DNA of 64,000 bases from Paroedura picta (GCF_049243985.1 NC_135376.1:45675001-45739000), one strand, 5' to 3'. Positions 48,301-61,111 are shown, counted from the first letter of the stretch. A program made the numbers and translations. Notes: a model not told the origin generated them from the sequence alone.

Positions 48301-51300
48301 GCCTCTCTCCTTCCCATCCCCTCCAGGTCTATCATTGGCCACTGTGAGAGGAGGGGTGGTGGGTTGCTTTGATCCATATATGGTCATATCACCTGATGAA
48401 TGTTTAAGATTTTTTTAAAATAAAAAAATTAATTCCCACCCATTCAGAAATTTCCTGCAGGGCTGTCAAGAAACTGCAGAGTTTCACAAAACCCTTGTTG
48501 AAAAAGCCTGGATTAGGTAAGGTGGGTAAAGGGAAGGAGTTTCTTGGTTTCTGTGATAGATTTATTTCAGCTTGGGAAGAAACCACTGTGATGCGGTTGA
48601 GAATATCAGGGCCGCTTTGTTCAGCCCATTACATTTTTATCTCATTCTTCTTCCATGGAGCTCAGGGATCTCTGCACAATTTTCCTTTCCCTTAGCTTAT
48701 CGTTGAAACAACAATGTTTGATTAGGATCACGATGAATGACTGGTCCATGGCCACCCATTAGAGCTGTGGGGATTTGAACCTGGGTCTCTTCAGTCCTAG
48801 TCTCACTCTGACGCTTGTTCTAGTTTGAGAAGATCATAATGTGGGTGAATTGGAGAATTGTTGTCCCAACAGGAATCTTTTTGTATGTAAACTGGCTTGT
48901 TAGAGGATTCTCATGAGGGTTACTAATCTGGTACAAGGAGACAGAAAGTGTCTGAAGTTGTCGATATGGTTCTAGCTATTTAGGATTTAAGGAAAGAGTG
49001 CTGGTAGAAGGTTTAAATGTTTTGGCAAAGTTTCTTGATTGGAGGGAATAGCATGGGTGACTTATAAGGAGATCTGTGAAGTCATGGGATGTGGTATAGT
49101 AGAAAGAGGATGTGAGAGACGAACATAACTTCTGCCTTATTTTACAAAGATGCTGTTTTGTCTGGTGCTTAGGTCCGAAGGTAGATGTCAGTCAGCAGTC
49201 AGAATGCTAGTGACACAGAGCCAGGATCCCAATGGCATCCTTCAGTGACTGATAAGCGAGATAATGCTGCAGATCTGGAAGTTTTATATCATCCAGCATC
49301 CATCTCTCACTATGATGCTTTACTTTCCCAGGTCAGGAAAATAATGTCACAATGTGAAATATCTCAGGTGAAAACATAGTTTAGAATCCCCAATTGTAGG
49401 CAAGGAATAAACGGTAGTTGTTTTAAAGTGCCTGATAGAGATGTGAAATTTCTAGACATTTTGTAATCATGGAAAGCCTTTTTTTTCCATGGAGGAAACA
49501 GGACAAAAAAAACATAAATTCAAGACAAAAAAACATAAATTCGGGGAATAATTCAAGTAGTAAAAGTAAAGGTATCCCCTATGAAAGCACCAGGTCATGT
49601 CTGACTCAGACCCAAATTTTTTTTTTACTAGTTGAACAACATAAAAATTCAATTTTTACTAATTGAACAACATAAAATGCATCATTTGTAAGTATACAAG
49701 ATTATACTGTTTAGCATATCTGGAGTTTATAAGTCAGAATATTTTTGTTTTCTATTAGAAAGATTGCAAGAATACCCAATACTTGAAAAAGAAGAAGAGG
49801 AGTTGGTTCTTACATGCCCCTTTTCTCTACCCGAAGGAGGCTCAAAGCGGCTTACAGTCACCTTCCCTTTCCTCTCCCCACAACAGACACCCTGTGTGGT
49901 GGGTGAGGCTGAGAGACCCCTGATATCACAGCTGTCAGAACAGCTTTATTAATGCTGTGGAGAGCCTAAGGTCACCCAGCTGGCTGCATGTGGGGGAGTG
50001 CAGAATCGAACCCGGCATGCCAGATTAGAAGTCCGCACTCCTAACCACTACACCAAACTGAGTTACAGACTGCTGCGCCATCTGCTCTTGTAGTACATGT
50101 ATCTTTAAACTTTGTCATTTGAGAGATATGGAAAACAGCTGAAGGTTATAAAAAATTGTTTGCAGTAAACAAAGAAAAGTATATTTGTGACTCCATGGAA
50201 TTATAAGATGCAAGACTACTAGCATGTTTGGATATTAATGCTGAACTCCTTGTTAATGTGTTATCATTAAACATAGATAATTGAATGTTGGAAAAATTAT
50301 TACATGTAAATAAAAACATATTGAAGATGTTGTGTATGTTCACAGTATAAGATTTTTTTCCCAATGCTCCCAAAAGTTTCCAAGTTTTTCCATTGGAAAA
50401 TTGAAAAAAATAACGTGCATTTTCATGCTATACGTTTTGAGTGTAAAAAACATGGTCTTAACCATGTTTCTCTTTTAGAATGAGTCAAATACTTAGGACA
50501 AAGTTTCTTTTCAATGTTGCTTTTCCCTTTTTCCTTTGGGCCCCATTCTTGGCCTCCCATCTCTAGAACCTGACTCATATGTCACAATAAATAGCAGTTA
50601 TTTTGATGTTAGGTTTTAGGAAGTCTTCAATCTCAGTGTAGTGTGTAAGCAGAGGTGGAAAGGCATGCTTGCACATGCTTGTTTATTATCCCAAACAAAT
50701 TGTGGCTTGTTCTTCATATCTGAAGAACTTTTGGGTTCTGGCTGATGCCTTGTGACAATGATGTGTTTCTTGGCCTTGTTCATTCAAACTGATGCCCTTG
50801 AAGATTATAGTGTGTTAAGTTTTTTACCCTAGTAGTTGAGGCACGTTTCTGTGCAAATAGCAGTCTCTAACAATGACAGTCTATAACAATGTTATAGTTG
50901 TGCTCTTCAGTAGTACAGTGTAGTGCTACTTTCTTCATCCATCATTAAGATGTTTTGGCTACTTATTAAGGGCACCCAAATATATGGATTTGTACTGTTA
51001 TGTCTTTAGTATTTTCTATGAATATCAATCTTTTATTGGTACAACAGACATGTATGCTGAGGTTGAATGTCCAGAATGGGGCCGTAACACGTTATTTTGG
51101 AGCATGCTATAAGATTGTCTACATTTTTAATCAAAAACTAGTTTGCATGGTTTGTGCTCTGTAAATATCCTAGAACAGATTCTTATTTTTATTTTAGCAA
51201 TCAATTAATTTAAGGGACTCTGTCATTAATCTTCTGCTGTTTTTTTATATTAAAGTGGTAGCTACAATAATTATTTATTTGATATTTTATTTATATACCA

Positions 51301-54300
51301 CCCTCCTCAAAGACTCAGTGTGATTTACATGAAACAGAAACGATGCAGGTAACTCAGTTTGTAATGTGGTGATGACAATAACAACAATGTAGTGATAACA
51401 GTAAGCAGCATTGTGGAACGGTAGAATGCTATAGAACATTAATCAACTCATACTGAGTCCCAGTGGGTTCTCTGGAGTAGTGTTCACATAAACATAGGGG
51501 GTTGTTGTTAGCTTAGGTGATTCTGTGTAACGTGATGTAGGCCCATTATGCACACATGTCTTACTGCCGATTTTCAGAGCAGAAAGCCTTTAATCTTGAC
51601 ATTGGAATTGGTGTCTGCCATATGCACCATTATTTTTCCTCCAGTGTATTTATTCTGCAGCTACAGTGTAAAAATTCTGCACTTTTCTAAATCAGGGTGG
51701 AACATCACTTGTGATTTTTTTTTTAATTACACGGTTGCCTTATCACTGTTACACAGTAGAGTCCAGGAAACACCTTCCATTTATATCCTCATGGTTCAGG
51801 TTTTGTACAGGCATTTTATCATTAGTTTGTTGAGTTAAAGCGAACAGAAAACAATGCAGGCAATGGAGTAAAACCATTTTTAAAAAACTGACAGGAAGCT
51901 CAGACGCCTCATTTTCTCTATTGCTGAGCACTAGTGGATGCTCTGCTGTGTTATTAGCCACTCTGAAAAATGGGAAAGAGTCACAAGCTCTCACAATATG
52001 GTGGAACGTGTTAAGTATACAGAACGCATGATAGAACCCATTGACACTGGAATTGCCAACTGTTGGTTGTGTGTGTGTGTGTGTGCCCATGCAGCTGTGC
52101 AAGGTTGGTTAGAACTCTACTATGCTTTGCACAGGGCTTGCAGTTTGTATGGGAGAGGAGTCCTCTGTCATAAGCTTTTTAGTATTGTGCCACTAAATAG
52201 GGAAAAATTAAAGTGTGTGTGGGGGGGTATTTTTGCTGATGCCCTAGCTCAGCCTTTCTCAATCTTCTTACCATTGAGAAAAACCTGTAACAGTCCTCAG
52301 GCTTTGAGAAAGCCCAGACATGGTGTGATGGTGCAGAATATGGTTGGGAAGCATAGCTGTGAACATGCCCACGTGGGGGCCCTCCCCTTCCTACCCCCTA
52401 AAGGCCCATCATTGGCCATTTTAGGATGAGAGGGGGATGGGTAGATTGACATGACCACATATAAAAATTAATTACCTCAAACCCATTCAGGAAACCCTTC
52501 CAGGGCTGTCAAGAAGCCCCAGGGCTTCACAAAACCCTGGTTGAGAAAGCCTGCCCTAGCTAATTTCCTGCCCTTTCTTACAAATTTGTATGGTTTTATC
52601 TTTGTGATTCTCTAATTTGATCCTCCATGTGAGTCATGATCTTGGCTGTTTTTAAAAGTCTTCCCTGTGATGATCACACTCTGTTCTTCAAATAGATCAA
52701 GTCCAAGCAATTCTTAAGTTCAACGGTTTGCAAAGGTCCATGTGGCTTAGTTGCCATTTTAATGGTAGGCTTCTGGAGACTGCTGTGTTCAATAAACTAA
52801 AGCATTAAAAAGAAAAATGTTTTCAAAGTTTTAGGCTTCCCATCCCAGTAACTGTCTCTCTTTTTACATCTCGTGTCAGTTTCATTCTGCAGCTGTTGAT
52901 TCCGCCCTTTATTTTGTTTGCATGCAGCAATGAATTCTTTTCTTTTTTTTTTGCCACTGGGGACACTGCTATTTGCCACCTTTCGAATCCCCCTTTCAAA
53001 TTTATACCAGCAAGGATCTACATCTCTTACAGCTCCTTTTAACTCCCCCATTTTAATTTTTGTTATTCAGTGATCCAAGACTAATGGTAGTGTCATATCG
53101 TTAAACGAATGCCCGTTACCAAAAATAATTTTAAAAATGTAAAACAATGAGAGTAAAATGGGCTCTGTATGCAGATGAAGTGGGGAGGATGGCGGAAGGT
53201 GCAGAGTGGGTGGAATGTGGGCAGGGAAATGACCTTAAAGGGGTAACAAAAGGATGGGTAAAATCCAAGGGCATCTGCATGCTTTTGAATGACCTTCAGC
53301 TTGGAAGCAAAACAAGGGAAAATCAGCACAAAATACTCTCAGGAGAACAGGCGAGGTGCCAGATGATTGGAGGCGGGCAAATGTTGTCCCCATCTTCAAG
53401 AAAGGGAAAAAGGAGGATCCAGGTAACTATTGACCTGTCAGCCTGACATCTGTAGCTGGCAAAAATTTGGAACAAATAATCAAACACTGGGTCCTTGAGC
53501 AGCTGTGATTTCTAAGACTCAGCAAGAAAAAGTCATGTCAGACCTGCTCTGGTTTGGCTTCACTTGGAGTACTGTGTTCAGTTTTGGGCATCCCAGTTGA
53601 AGAGGGATGTAGACAAACTGGAGCATGTTCAGAGGAGGGCAACAAAGATGGTGAGGGGTTTGGAGACCAAGACGTATGAAGAAAGGTTGGGAGAGCTTGG
53701 TCTGTTTAGCCTAGAGAGGAGATGACTGAGAGGGGATCTGATAACCATCTTCAAGTATTTAAAAGGCTTCCATGTAGAGGATGGAGCAGAGTTGTTCTCT
53801 CTTGCTTCGGAGGGACAGACCAGAACCAATGGGATGAAATTAATTCAAAAGGAATTCCATCTAAACATCCGGAAGACGTTCCTGACAGTTCGAGCGGTTT
53901 CTCAGTGGAATGGGCTTACTCGGGAGGTGGTGGGTTCTCCATCTTCGGAAATTTTTAAACACAGGCTAGATAGCCATCTGACAGAGAGGCTGATTCTGTG
54001 AAGGCTCAGGGGGGTAGCAGATTACAGTAGATGAGTGATAGGGATGTGAGTGTCCTGCATAGTGCAGGGGTTGGACTAGATGACCCAGGAGGTTCCTTCC
54101 AACTTTATTATTCTATGATGCTAAACTTGGAGAAATAGCAACCAGAAAGTAAACTGAGCACTGAAAGAAAACCCAATGGATATGCATGGTAAATGCAAGG
54201 GAAAATACCCATGCATAATAGGCCTTACTCTTCTATTTTCTCCTACACATTATAGCAGTAGTAGTATTTAATGTGTCTTCCCCCTGAAGGATTTCTTGAG

Positions 54301-57300
54301 GGGATAACCAAATGTTCTTGGCTATGCTTCATATGGTACAAGTAGTCACAGGTATTATTGGAACTCCAGGCATGTAATTTGACTCTAAGAAGTTGTTGTG
54401 GGGGACTGAAGTACAAGAGGGCAATGGTGTTGAAGAGAGAGAGAGAATTACCTCTTTTCTTCTCCTCCTCCTTCCCTGATAAAAAAGGATCCTACTATTC
54501 TACACTTGGGGAAAAATAATAGCTATGTTGTGCCTTTCCCCCTACCTAGATTAAAATTAGTGGAATGGATAGTCTTTTTGTTAGGAGATATAATGCTGGG
54601 AAAGAATTAATTTCCTCTTTCCCGTACATCACAGCCTCTTACACTTGCATCGCTATGCCTGCTTTTTAAGGGCCAAAACCATGTTGAGAAATTCATTCAG
54701 CAAGCTTCAGTGCCACTTGTAGCTTGGCCCTTTAGTCAGTGTCTAGTGGATGTAGACACCGTGGGAAAATAGTGGCCCCAATTCCTGTAATATTCACATG
54801 ATAAGGAGTTATGATGAATTCTGTTCCTGTGCATGCATGTGCTCTCTCTCTCTCTCTGAGTTAAGTTCTTAGTGTGAACATGCTATAACCATTTTTGAGG
54901 AAACTAGTGTAGACTAACATAACTCTTTGTTCCTGTGTAATGAAACGGATTCAGGAAAGCAATAGCCTTTAATTGATGAAAGTTTCTGCTTGTAGAGTAA
55001 TTGAATAAATATCCAAAATGTTCCTATTTTAGCAGAGTCAAGTGGTGTTGCCTTTGCTGCTTTAACATGACATTTCCTCTCTCTTCTTTGGGCTTCATGG
55101 GGTTAACTAAATTGTGCCTTTGGCAGTGAGAAACACCACTACTAGGTGGTCTGCATCAGGCACACAGCTTGCCAATAAATAGTTCAGAGACTGACATCTG
55201 GTGGTCCAAAAATCACCCTTTAAAATTGTACTTAGGGATATATGTCCTTCAGAATTGCAATGGCACATCTTTATGGACATCGCACAAAGCTTTTCTGTTT
55301 ATGGCATGTCTCACAAAGCTGCCTATTTCAGTTCTTCCTTACAACAAATGTTTTCTTTGCCTATGTAAAAGCAGACGGTGCTTAAGCAGCTGGTGTCCTG
55401 AGCCCATTGCATATCCTCCTATTGTCTCATTGTGCTCTTCTTATCTGCTCTATCTTCCTGTTGAAACATCCTGTAGTTCATGAGGCTTGAGGGATGCAAA
55501 GTCAGAACAAGTGGACATTGGGACATTTTGTCTCTCCAGCGAACGTGTAAAAGAAGGAGGGATGGCTAGGTATTTTTGTCTTCATAGGAGTGCTTTACGC
55601 GTTTAAAAAAATCTTAATTGCTACAATATCAGCTCTTATTCCGTAGTTAGTCTAGTATGGAAATTTAATTGTAAGCAGCCAATTGGGAAAGAAAAGTATG
55701 GCCAGTTCATTTCTTTAGGTAATGTAGGATGCTGTCTGTGCAGAGGCTTGCAGGAGGTGACTCACAAGTAAGAATAATGCCATACAATCATAATAAACTG
55801 TCACTACTAAAGAAGCAAAGGGCATAAAAGCAGTGTACACTACTGAGCAGCCTACAAATATCCATTAAACTGTTCTAAAAGTACAAGCAAGTACAAACAG
55901 TGAAATCATATAAGCCTCTCAGCCTGAGGAAAACAAAATATTTTGGCCTGAGGTGCCTCAGGGAGCGGAGGCCCTCCAAAGGCCACCACTGAAAAAGAAC
56001 TTTATTTAATTACCCTCTGCCTCACCTCTGCAGTCAGAGCACGGAAAACAAGGCTTCAGGTGGTTGCTCTTAAATAGCTGGACAATACAGGAAGAGGTCT
56101 TAGTCCATGTATTCTGGTCTGCAGCTATTTAAGGCCTCCAAGGTAAGAACAAACCACTTTTGAGTGGAAACAAAACACTTTTGAGTGGCAAACCACTTCT
56201 GAATGTCTTTTACCTTGAAAACTCTATGAGGTTGCCATGAGTTGGCAACAACTTCACACGGCATGTGCATGCACACGTGCACACACACGCGCGCACGCAC
56301 ACACATTCAAGTATCAGTGTCACTAGTTCCTTGTTTGCTCACCTTGGGAAAAAAAGGTGGGTACCCAGTTGAAGGATCTAGTATCAAAAGGAGACAGTTA
56401 CTGGTGAGTGAGCATCTATTAGAAAATGGAATAGGTTAGTCCTGACGATCGGCCTGTCGCCTTTACATCATGAAATCTGGGAGATTATTGCAGTGATCCA
56501 GTTACTACTAAGCCTACTTTATTTGTGCTAGTGGCCGAGTTATTCATAGCAAATGGAAAAGTTTGTTACTCCATAAATATTTTGTCCATGAGCAACTGGG
56601 TTTCTCTAGGGCTAGACACCTGAAATTATTTTGGGGAAGAAAAACTGATTAATATGTAATTAACATGTTATTTTTGTTAAGGCTCTCTAATAATCCTTCC
56701 ATCCATACTTGTTTGTTACTTGGTAGGGTCTAATATTCGTGTGTTATCTGGCTCTAATACTCATATATTCATTCCTATGGCTTGCTGCTGTATTTGACTC
56801 ATGAACCAATTTCCTCATGAGCCATGCTAGCAGCTATGCGGGTATTCCTTTCAGATATTTTAAAAGAAGCATGCACTGATATGACTGCTTCCTTGCAGAA
56901 TACGGCCTACCTGACAAGGTCAAGAAGGCCTTCATTTTTATCATTTTGCAAATTGTATAAAACAGAATTGGTCAGAAGGATGTTTTTTGTAAAGGAAATA
57001 TGGTGGTAGTAAAATGGAATTGTTCAGGAAGACATAGAAATGAGCTGTAATTTCAAAGTCTGAACAAATGTAGGCTGTTTTTAGAAGTATTACATTGTTT
57101 ACTGCCCTATTATATTGTTTCTATCACTTTGTTCTCTAGTTTTGTCATCTACTTATTACATTATTTGTTGTCTGTATTTTGCTAGCTTTTCTGAATTGCT
57201 TTCTAATTCGAGAGCCTGCCTTGAGTCTCAGTGAGAAAGGCAGACATTAAGTAAAACATTAAATACTGTTATAATGGCTAAACTGTAAATTACTATCTGA

Positions 57301-58434
57301 AGGACTGTCGTTTCTCATATGTTCCTGCCCAGGAATTTAGATCACAGGGTGAGGCCCTCCTCGCTCCTTTGTCAGATATACAAGAGACTTTAAATCTAAC
57401 TTTAAATCTCATGTCTTCCATTTATAGCTTCTTGCTTTCTCTATAAAGGTAAAGGTATCCCCTGTGCAAGCACCGAGTCATGTCTGACCCTTGGGATGAC
57501 GCCCTCCAGCATTTTCATGGCAGATTCAATACGGGGTGGTTTGCCAGTGCCTTCCCCGGTCATTACCCTTTACCCCCCAGCAAGCTGGGGTACTCATTTT
57601 ACCGACCTCGGAAGGATGGGAGGCTGAGTCAACCTTGAGCCGGCTGCTGGGATTGAACTCCCGACCTCATGGACAGACAGCTTCAGACAGCATATCTGCT
57701 GCCTTACCACTCTGTGCCACAAAAGGCTCTAATATATAATCTTTAATATGAAAAAGAATTACTGCTACAGTTGTTCCCTGGGCAGGTCATATCATACACA
57801 AACTGGAATATAAAGAAGATCTGAGCAATTCCTGCCTAGGAATTAAGGTCACTGGGAGAGACACCCCCCCCCAACTGTCCTATCAAAGAAGCTGATTTAC
57901 TTGAGGACATAAAGAGAAGGCCTTTTCAGTGGCAGCCCCACAGTAATAGAACAGCCTCCCCTGGGAAGTGTGCCTGGCCTCCTCACTTTCGATCTTCAGA
58001 AGTCAGTTAAACAGAATTTTATTCAGGACTGCAGATGACTGAATTAGTTTTTGTTTACTGATAATACTAATTAAATAGTAAATTTTATGAATAATGGTTA
58101 CTTTATTTACATTGTAAGGCACCTTGGGATGCACAAAGTAGAAAGGCAGCTAATAAATGCTTTAAATACTGCAGGAAGGATAACAACATTGTAGTTGTGA
58201 TGGTACCTTTTAATAAAAGGATTGATTTATGCTGCATTCTTCATAGTGGAATATACTACGCTAAGCTGCATCTACCTCTTTTTCCTTTTTACAAAATAGG
58301 TTAGGTGGACCTGATCCTCTGGACTACGTCAGTATGTACAGGAACTTGGGGAGTCCAGCATTAAACGTTCCTGAACACTGGCACTATGTAAGCTTTGGAC
58401 TGAGTGATTTGTATGGCGACAACAGAGTACACGA
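45205..58434 (+). CDS. SUFU: SUFU (suppressor of fused), first two coding exons, runs off the window
   Basis: SUFU binds GLI transcription factors in cytoplasm and nucleus and holds back Hedgehog output. Exon 1 (45205-45350) gives residues 1-48 plus a split W, and exon 2 (58300-58434) gives residues 50-93 plus a split E. Together they cover the start of the SUFU N-terminal domain, with [46 protein letters not shown] and [15 protein letters not shown], nearly identical to human as I remember it. The variable A/P-rich N-terminus is about 12 residues shorter than in human. ATG 45205 is the only in-frame ATG upstream of the conserved part. Exon 3 onward is not in the window. Confidence 0.97.
45990..46195 (-). 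mobile_element. Old tRNA/MIR-type SINE, antisense
   Basis: GTGATTGGCCCAAGGTTATC, GGGGATTTGAACCTGGGCTC and CCTAGTCTAATTACTACATT are complements of a tRNA-like head and CORE region. It is more diverged than the 46,441 copy. Confidence 0.65.
46441..46718 (-). mobile_element. tRNA/CORE-type SINE, antisense, full length with 10-bp target duplication
   Basis: It spans from GAAGAAGAAGAGTTGGTTCT (tail complement) to CTAACCACTACATCAAACTG (head complement), about 278 bp. The exact duplication TTTCAGATTA lies at 46431-46440 and 46719-46728. It is the best preserved copy of this family in the window. Confidence 0.9.
46735..46815 (-). mobile_element. Bov-B-like 3' end fragment, antisense
   Basis: CATTCAGTCATGTCTGACTC followed by TTGGCGATCCTATGTCACAG is the complement of the GGTCGCCAAGAGTCAGACAT end shared by Bov-B LINEs and their SINE partners. 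It is short and abuts the SINE duplication at 46,728. Confidence 0.6.
47500..47935 (+). mobile_element. Unclassified retroelement-like stretch ending in an A-rich tail
   Basis: A block of balanced composition ends at (AATA)n / (AAATA)n near 47,897-47,928, which looks like a retroposed tail. The body (CTGGAGAGCCAGTGGTGCAA, GAGGGCAAACTCCTTCGCCA, GTGCATGGCTGGACCCAGGC) matches no family I can name. There is no other copy in the window. Confidence 0.35.
48193..48511. mobile_element. hAT-family non-autonomous element
   Basis: It runs from GGCCTTTCTCAACTTTTTAC, through GAGAAACCCCTGAAACATTC and CTATCATTGGCCACTGTGAG, to TTGTTGAAAAAGCCTGG. The ends are inverted repeats. No clear target duplication is visible. 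Confidence 0.75.
49557..49612 (-). mobile_element. Sauria-type SINE tail fragment, antisense
   Basis: GTAAAGGTATCCCCTATGAA then CACCAGGTCATGTCTGACTC is the complement of the Sauria-type SINE 3' end seen at 38,693. Confidence 0.65.
49788..50061 (-). mobile_element. tRNA/CORE-type SINE, antisense, near full length
   Basis: It carries the same blocks as the 46,441 copy: GAGTTGGTTCTTACATGCCC, CTCAAAGCGGCTTACAGTCA, AATCGAACCCGGCATGCCAG and CCACTACACCAAACTGAG. Confidence 0.85.
51265..51345 (-). mobile_element. L2-type LINE 3' end, antisense
   Basis: TTATTTATTTGATATTTTAT then TATACCACCCTCCTCAAAGA and GTGATTTACATGA match the complement of L2-like tails. Confidence 0.5.
52250..52553. mobile_element. 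hAT non-autonomous element with exact 8-bp duplication
   Basis: It runs from CAGCCTTTCTCAATC to GGTTGAGAAAGCCTG, inverted ends, with exact flanks CCCTAGCT (52242-52249 and 52554-52561). It is 304 bp and shares its body with the 48,193 and 22,230 copies. Confidence 0.9.
53350..54118 (+). mobile_element. CR1 LINE 3' part, sense
   Basis: It contains coding remnants of the CR1 ORF2 carboxy end, including [28 protein letters not shown] and LSQWNGL-like blocks, and the hallmark 3' UTR GGTTGGACTAGATGACCCAG through CCTTCCAACTTTATTATTCT and ATG-rich end. It is 5' truncated, with an internal deletion near 53,545 and interrupted frames. It lies in SUFU intron 1. Confidence 0.92.
56268..56307. repeat. 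Alternating purine-pyrimidine (CA/CG)n tract
   Basis: CACACGTGCACACACACGCGCGCACGC-type alternation (shown here in part) is a short Z-DNA-prone microsatellite in SUFU intron 1. Confidence 0.8.
57085..57265 (+). mobile_element. L2-type LINE 3' end, sense
   Basis: GAGAGCCTGCCTTGAGTCTC then AGTGAGAAAGGCAGACATTA matches the usual L2-like tail (GCCTTGAGTCTCAGTGAGAA, AGGCGG), ending in short A-rich repeats. Confidence 0.6.
57446..57730 (-). mobile_element. Sauria-type SINE, antisense, near full length
   Basis: It is the reverse complement of the 38,693 copy, from AAAGGTAAAGGTATCCCCTG to GTGCCACAAAAGGCTCT, including GCAAGCTGGGGTACTCATTT and GAGTCAACCTTGAGCCGGC. Confidence 0.92.
57830..58175 (+). 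mobile_element. L2-type LINE 3' end, sense
   Basis: AGGCCTTTTCAGTGGCAGCC then GAACAGCCTCCCCTGGGAAG and ACAGAATTTTATTCAGGACT are the coding and 3' UTR end of L2-like squamate LINEs, finished by GGCAGCTAATAAATGC. It ends about 125 bp before SUFU exon 2. Confidence 0.8.
58300..58434 (+). CDS. SUFU: SUFU coding exon 2
   Basis: The 135-nt exon completes W49 and encodes through H93 plus GA of a glutamate codon. The acceptor is AAAATAG and the donor GA|GTGAGT. Confidence 0.96.
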
Positions 58435-60928
58435 GTGAGTCCTTTTTTCATTTACTGTGGATTGGTTTCTGAGTTGGGGTATCTGTGGGCTCATCCGGTC
58501 TATTTAACTGTTAACAGTTTATATTTAATTGTTCATACTGCTGAGCTAGAAGCTGACCTATCTATGGCAATTAATGTGGCATAGGTTTAGGCAACTGTTC
58601 ATCAGTATATCCAGTGCTTGTAAACCCCTAGAATACAACATGATTGCCTATATAATGGTGAGAGTCTGCTAGAGGCACAGCTTCGCCGGGCACAACGACT
58701 TAGTGACTGGTCATGCCCGTTAACAAGTGCAGTGCAAAGACACGGGGTTTTGAAATGAATAAATTTAGTATGCACTAGAATATTTGTATTACAAATGGAT
58801 ATAGAAAGTTGTGTGACTGTTAATTTGTTAAAATATTTGTATTTCACCTTTCTTAACTAAGTGTATACCTTTCATAAAAATATGCAGACTGAAATATAGC
58901 TGCCCTCTTTTTCCTGGTTTGCAGTTTGTGATACGAGTGTAGATTTTATATTCTGCTTAAATGTAAATATTTTTTATAGTTTCTTTACAAAAGTGAATTG
59001 TTTGTAAAGAGATAATTGCTGATTATAAGTGTCCTTTTCAATTAAATGTTTTGTAAAGGTGCTTTGTGCAGTGAAGGTGCTTTGTGCAGTAATGGCAAAC
59101 AAATTTAATAGTCTTCAGTTTAACAGGATAGAGTTTAATTTTATGGCTGCATTGTTTAAAAGGGATGAAATTCCCTTCTTTTTTAATCCATAGTTTATTA
59201 TTTGCAGCATTCCATTTGTCTCCTTATTTGACTTTCTGATACAGAGTAAGAACTGATAGAACAGTCATGACAGTCTGTCACTGTTGAATGTTCCCAGTTT
59301 TCACATATTTGCTTAAGGCAGTTTTGTGAATCTTAAGTATTTTCTGCATATGCTGTATATCCTTCCTCCTTCATGTGCAGCATCAAGGCACATGTTCATA
59401 GTTCCTATTCTCTGTTGGTGGTAGACCTCCCTTGAAGCCAGGGCCACCTCATGGAATTTTTTTTTTTTGTCTAGAGTGTGTTTGGCTTAAAAATGTCATT
59501 TGTTTAAGGTAGTTAATGTAGGAGACAGGCCACCTACAGAGAGGCTGCCTTGCAATGTTTAAACTCACACAGTCTCTGGAACTAAAACACTTCCCTATTG
59601 TTAAAGATTTTAGAACTGGATACTTAAAAAAAAGTGTGGAGGGAAATGTCTTTTATGTTTACAGCATAGTAGTTAAACTTACAAGGAGGGCTGGTTTTAA
59701 TAAAAGGAATGTTACTAAGTTTGGCTTTGGGCAAAGCTAGCCACAGCATATCTTCCTATACATCCTTTGAGAATAAGTTCCTCTGCCTTTCAGTGCAAAA
59801 GATTTCCCCAATAATAGTGATTGGGGTGTGGGGAGGAAAGAGACACTGGTATAAATAGTGTAGTTTGTGAATGGTTGATATATATATGTTGGCACTTTTG
59901 TTATCTATATGAATGCTGCTTCTGACTTATTCTTCCTTTGGCTCATTTACTGTCCTGAGACACTGCCAGCCCTGCACTTCTGGCTAGACTACTAACTTCT
60001 AGTTTAGAAGGAGGTACTTCTTGCTGAGACCTTCTGGATCCCTGAGATATTTGGCAGCTGCATGCTAGCACCTATCCTATTATTTTCTTAATCATGGAGT
60101 TCTGTACCTCTGCAGTGAAAGTACTGAAGCTGGTTCCCTGCTTGTTTTCCATGTAACTGCAAAACGTTGGACCCCCAAAGCTGCTGGTTTCATGGTCTTG
60201 TTCTAACAGATTTATTTGTGCTTGTTTATAGGCTCTGCAGGAATGGAAAGAATTCTTTCTTTTTGTAGCAGGTCTCTCAGCTGACTATTTGCAGCATTTT
60301 CAGTGAGGCCAAGGAAGGAAGATTTATTAGGTCTTGCACATTCTCCTCTGTCAACTAATTTGTGCAAAAAATATTGGGTGAAATATTGGGGGAGGCAAAG
60401 GAGATTTGGTGATGCTTGACAGTCCTGATAATTTGTGCCCTGCGTCAGTGATATAATGCTTCTCCAGGTCCCAGTGTGAGATGATGACAAATGTGAATTT
60501 CTCTAGTATATAAAAAATTGATGTAGTATGTAACATTGTGAAACTAGAAAGCAATTTTGCGCATTTCAAAGAACAGATTCTTTCTAAATTGTTGGTTAGT
60601 ATAATGCCTGTATATAGGCATATCTGTGGTTTCACTATCACTAAATTTTAAAACTATACTTAAGGAAGGACTGCACATCGGGATTTGAAGTCAGCTTTTC
60701 TGTTCATGGTTTGCATTAAACATTGTTAAGCATCTATTTTGAACAGACCTATTATAGAATTCTTTGTTTTGGGCGTTGTTGTTGTGCTTTTTATAAATGC
60801 TAGCTAGATCTACTTCTTAGTTGTTGAAGTGGCCCACTATTTTCTTAGTCCTTTTCTTCCATATGGTCTTATATTTTACTTTTTCAATAACAGTTTGAAT
60901 GAAGCTGTCAAAAGTTAAATACAAAATT

Positions 60929-61059
60929 AAAGGTAAAGGTATTCCCTGTGCAAGCACTGGGTCATGTCTGACCCTTGGGGTGACGCCCTCTAGTATTTTC
61001 ATGGCAGACTCAATATGGGGTGGTTTGCCAATCATCACCTTTTACCCCCCAGCAAGCTA
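60929..61059 (-). mobile_element. Sauria-type SINE fragment, antisense
   Basis: AAAGGTAAAGGTATTCCCTG, CATGTCTGACCCTTGGGGTG and CAGACTCAATATGGGGTGGT match the 3' half of the family; the head is missing. Confidence 0.85.
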
Positions 61060-61111
61060 ATTAGACAATACGAAATTGATAAAGGTAGGTAGATAGTACT
61101 GGTGACTGCAA

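Larger units (their letters stand above)
45351..58299 (+). other. SUFU: SUFU intron 1, repeat-rich
   Basis: This 12.9-kb intron begins in the CpG island and holds at least ten recognisable repeats, listed separately. I see no further SUFU exon and no independent gene. The stretches 50.1-51.2, 54.1-56.0 and 56.3-57.0 kb contain only AT-rich sequence without a repeat I can name. Confidence 0.75.

Noticed and set aside
53350-54118. Several open frames that might look like a gene
   Set aside because: They are pieces of a CR1 ORF2 end with the characteristic CR1 3' UTR behind them.
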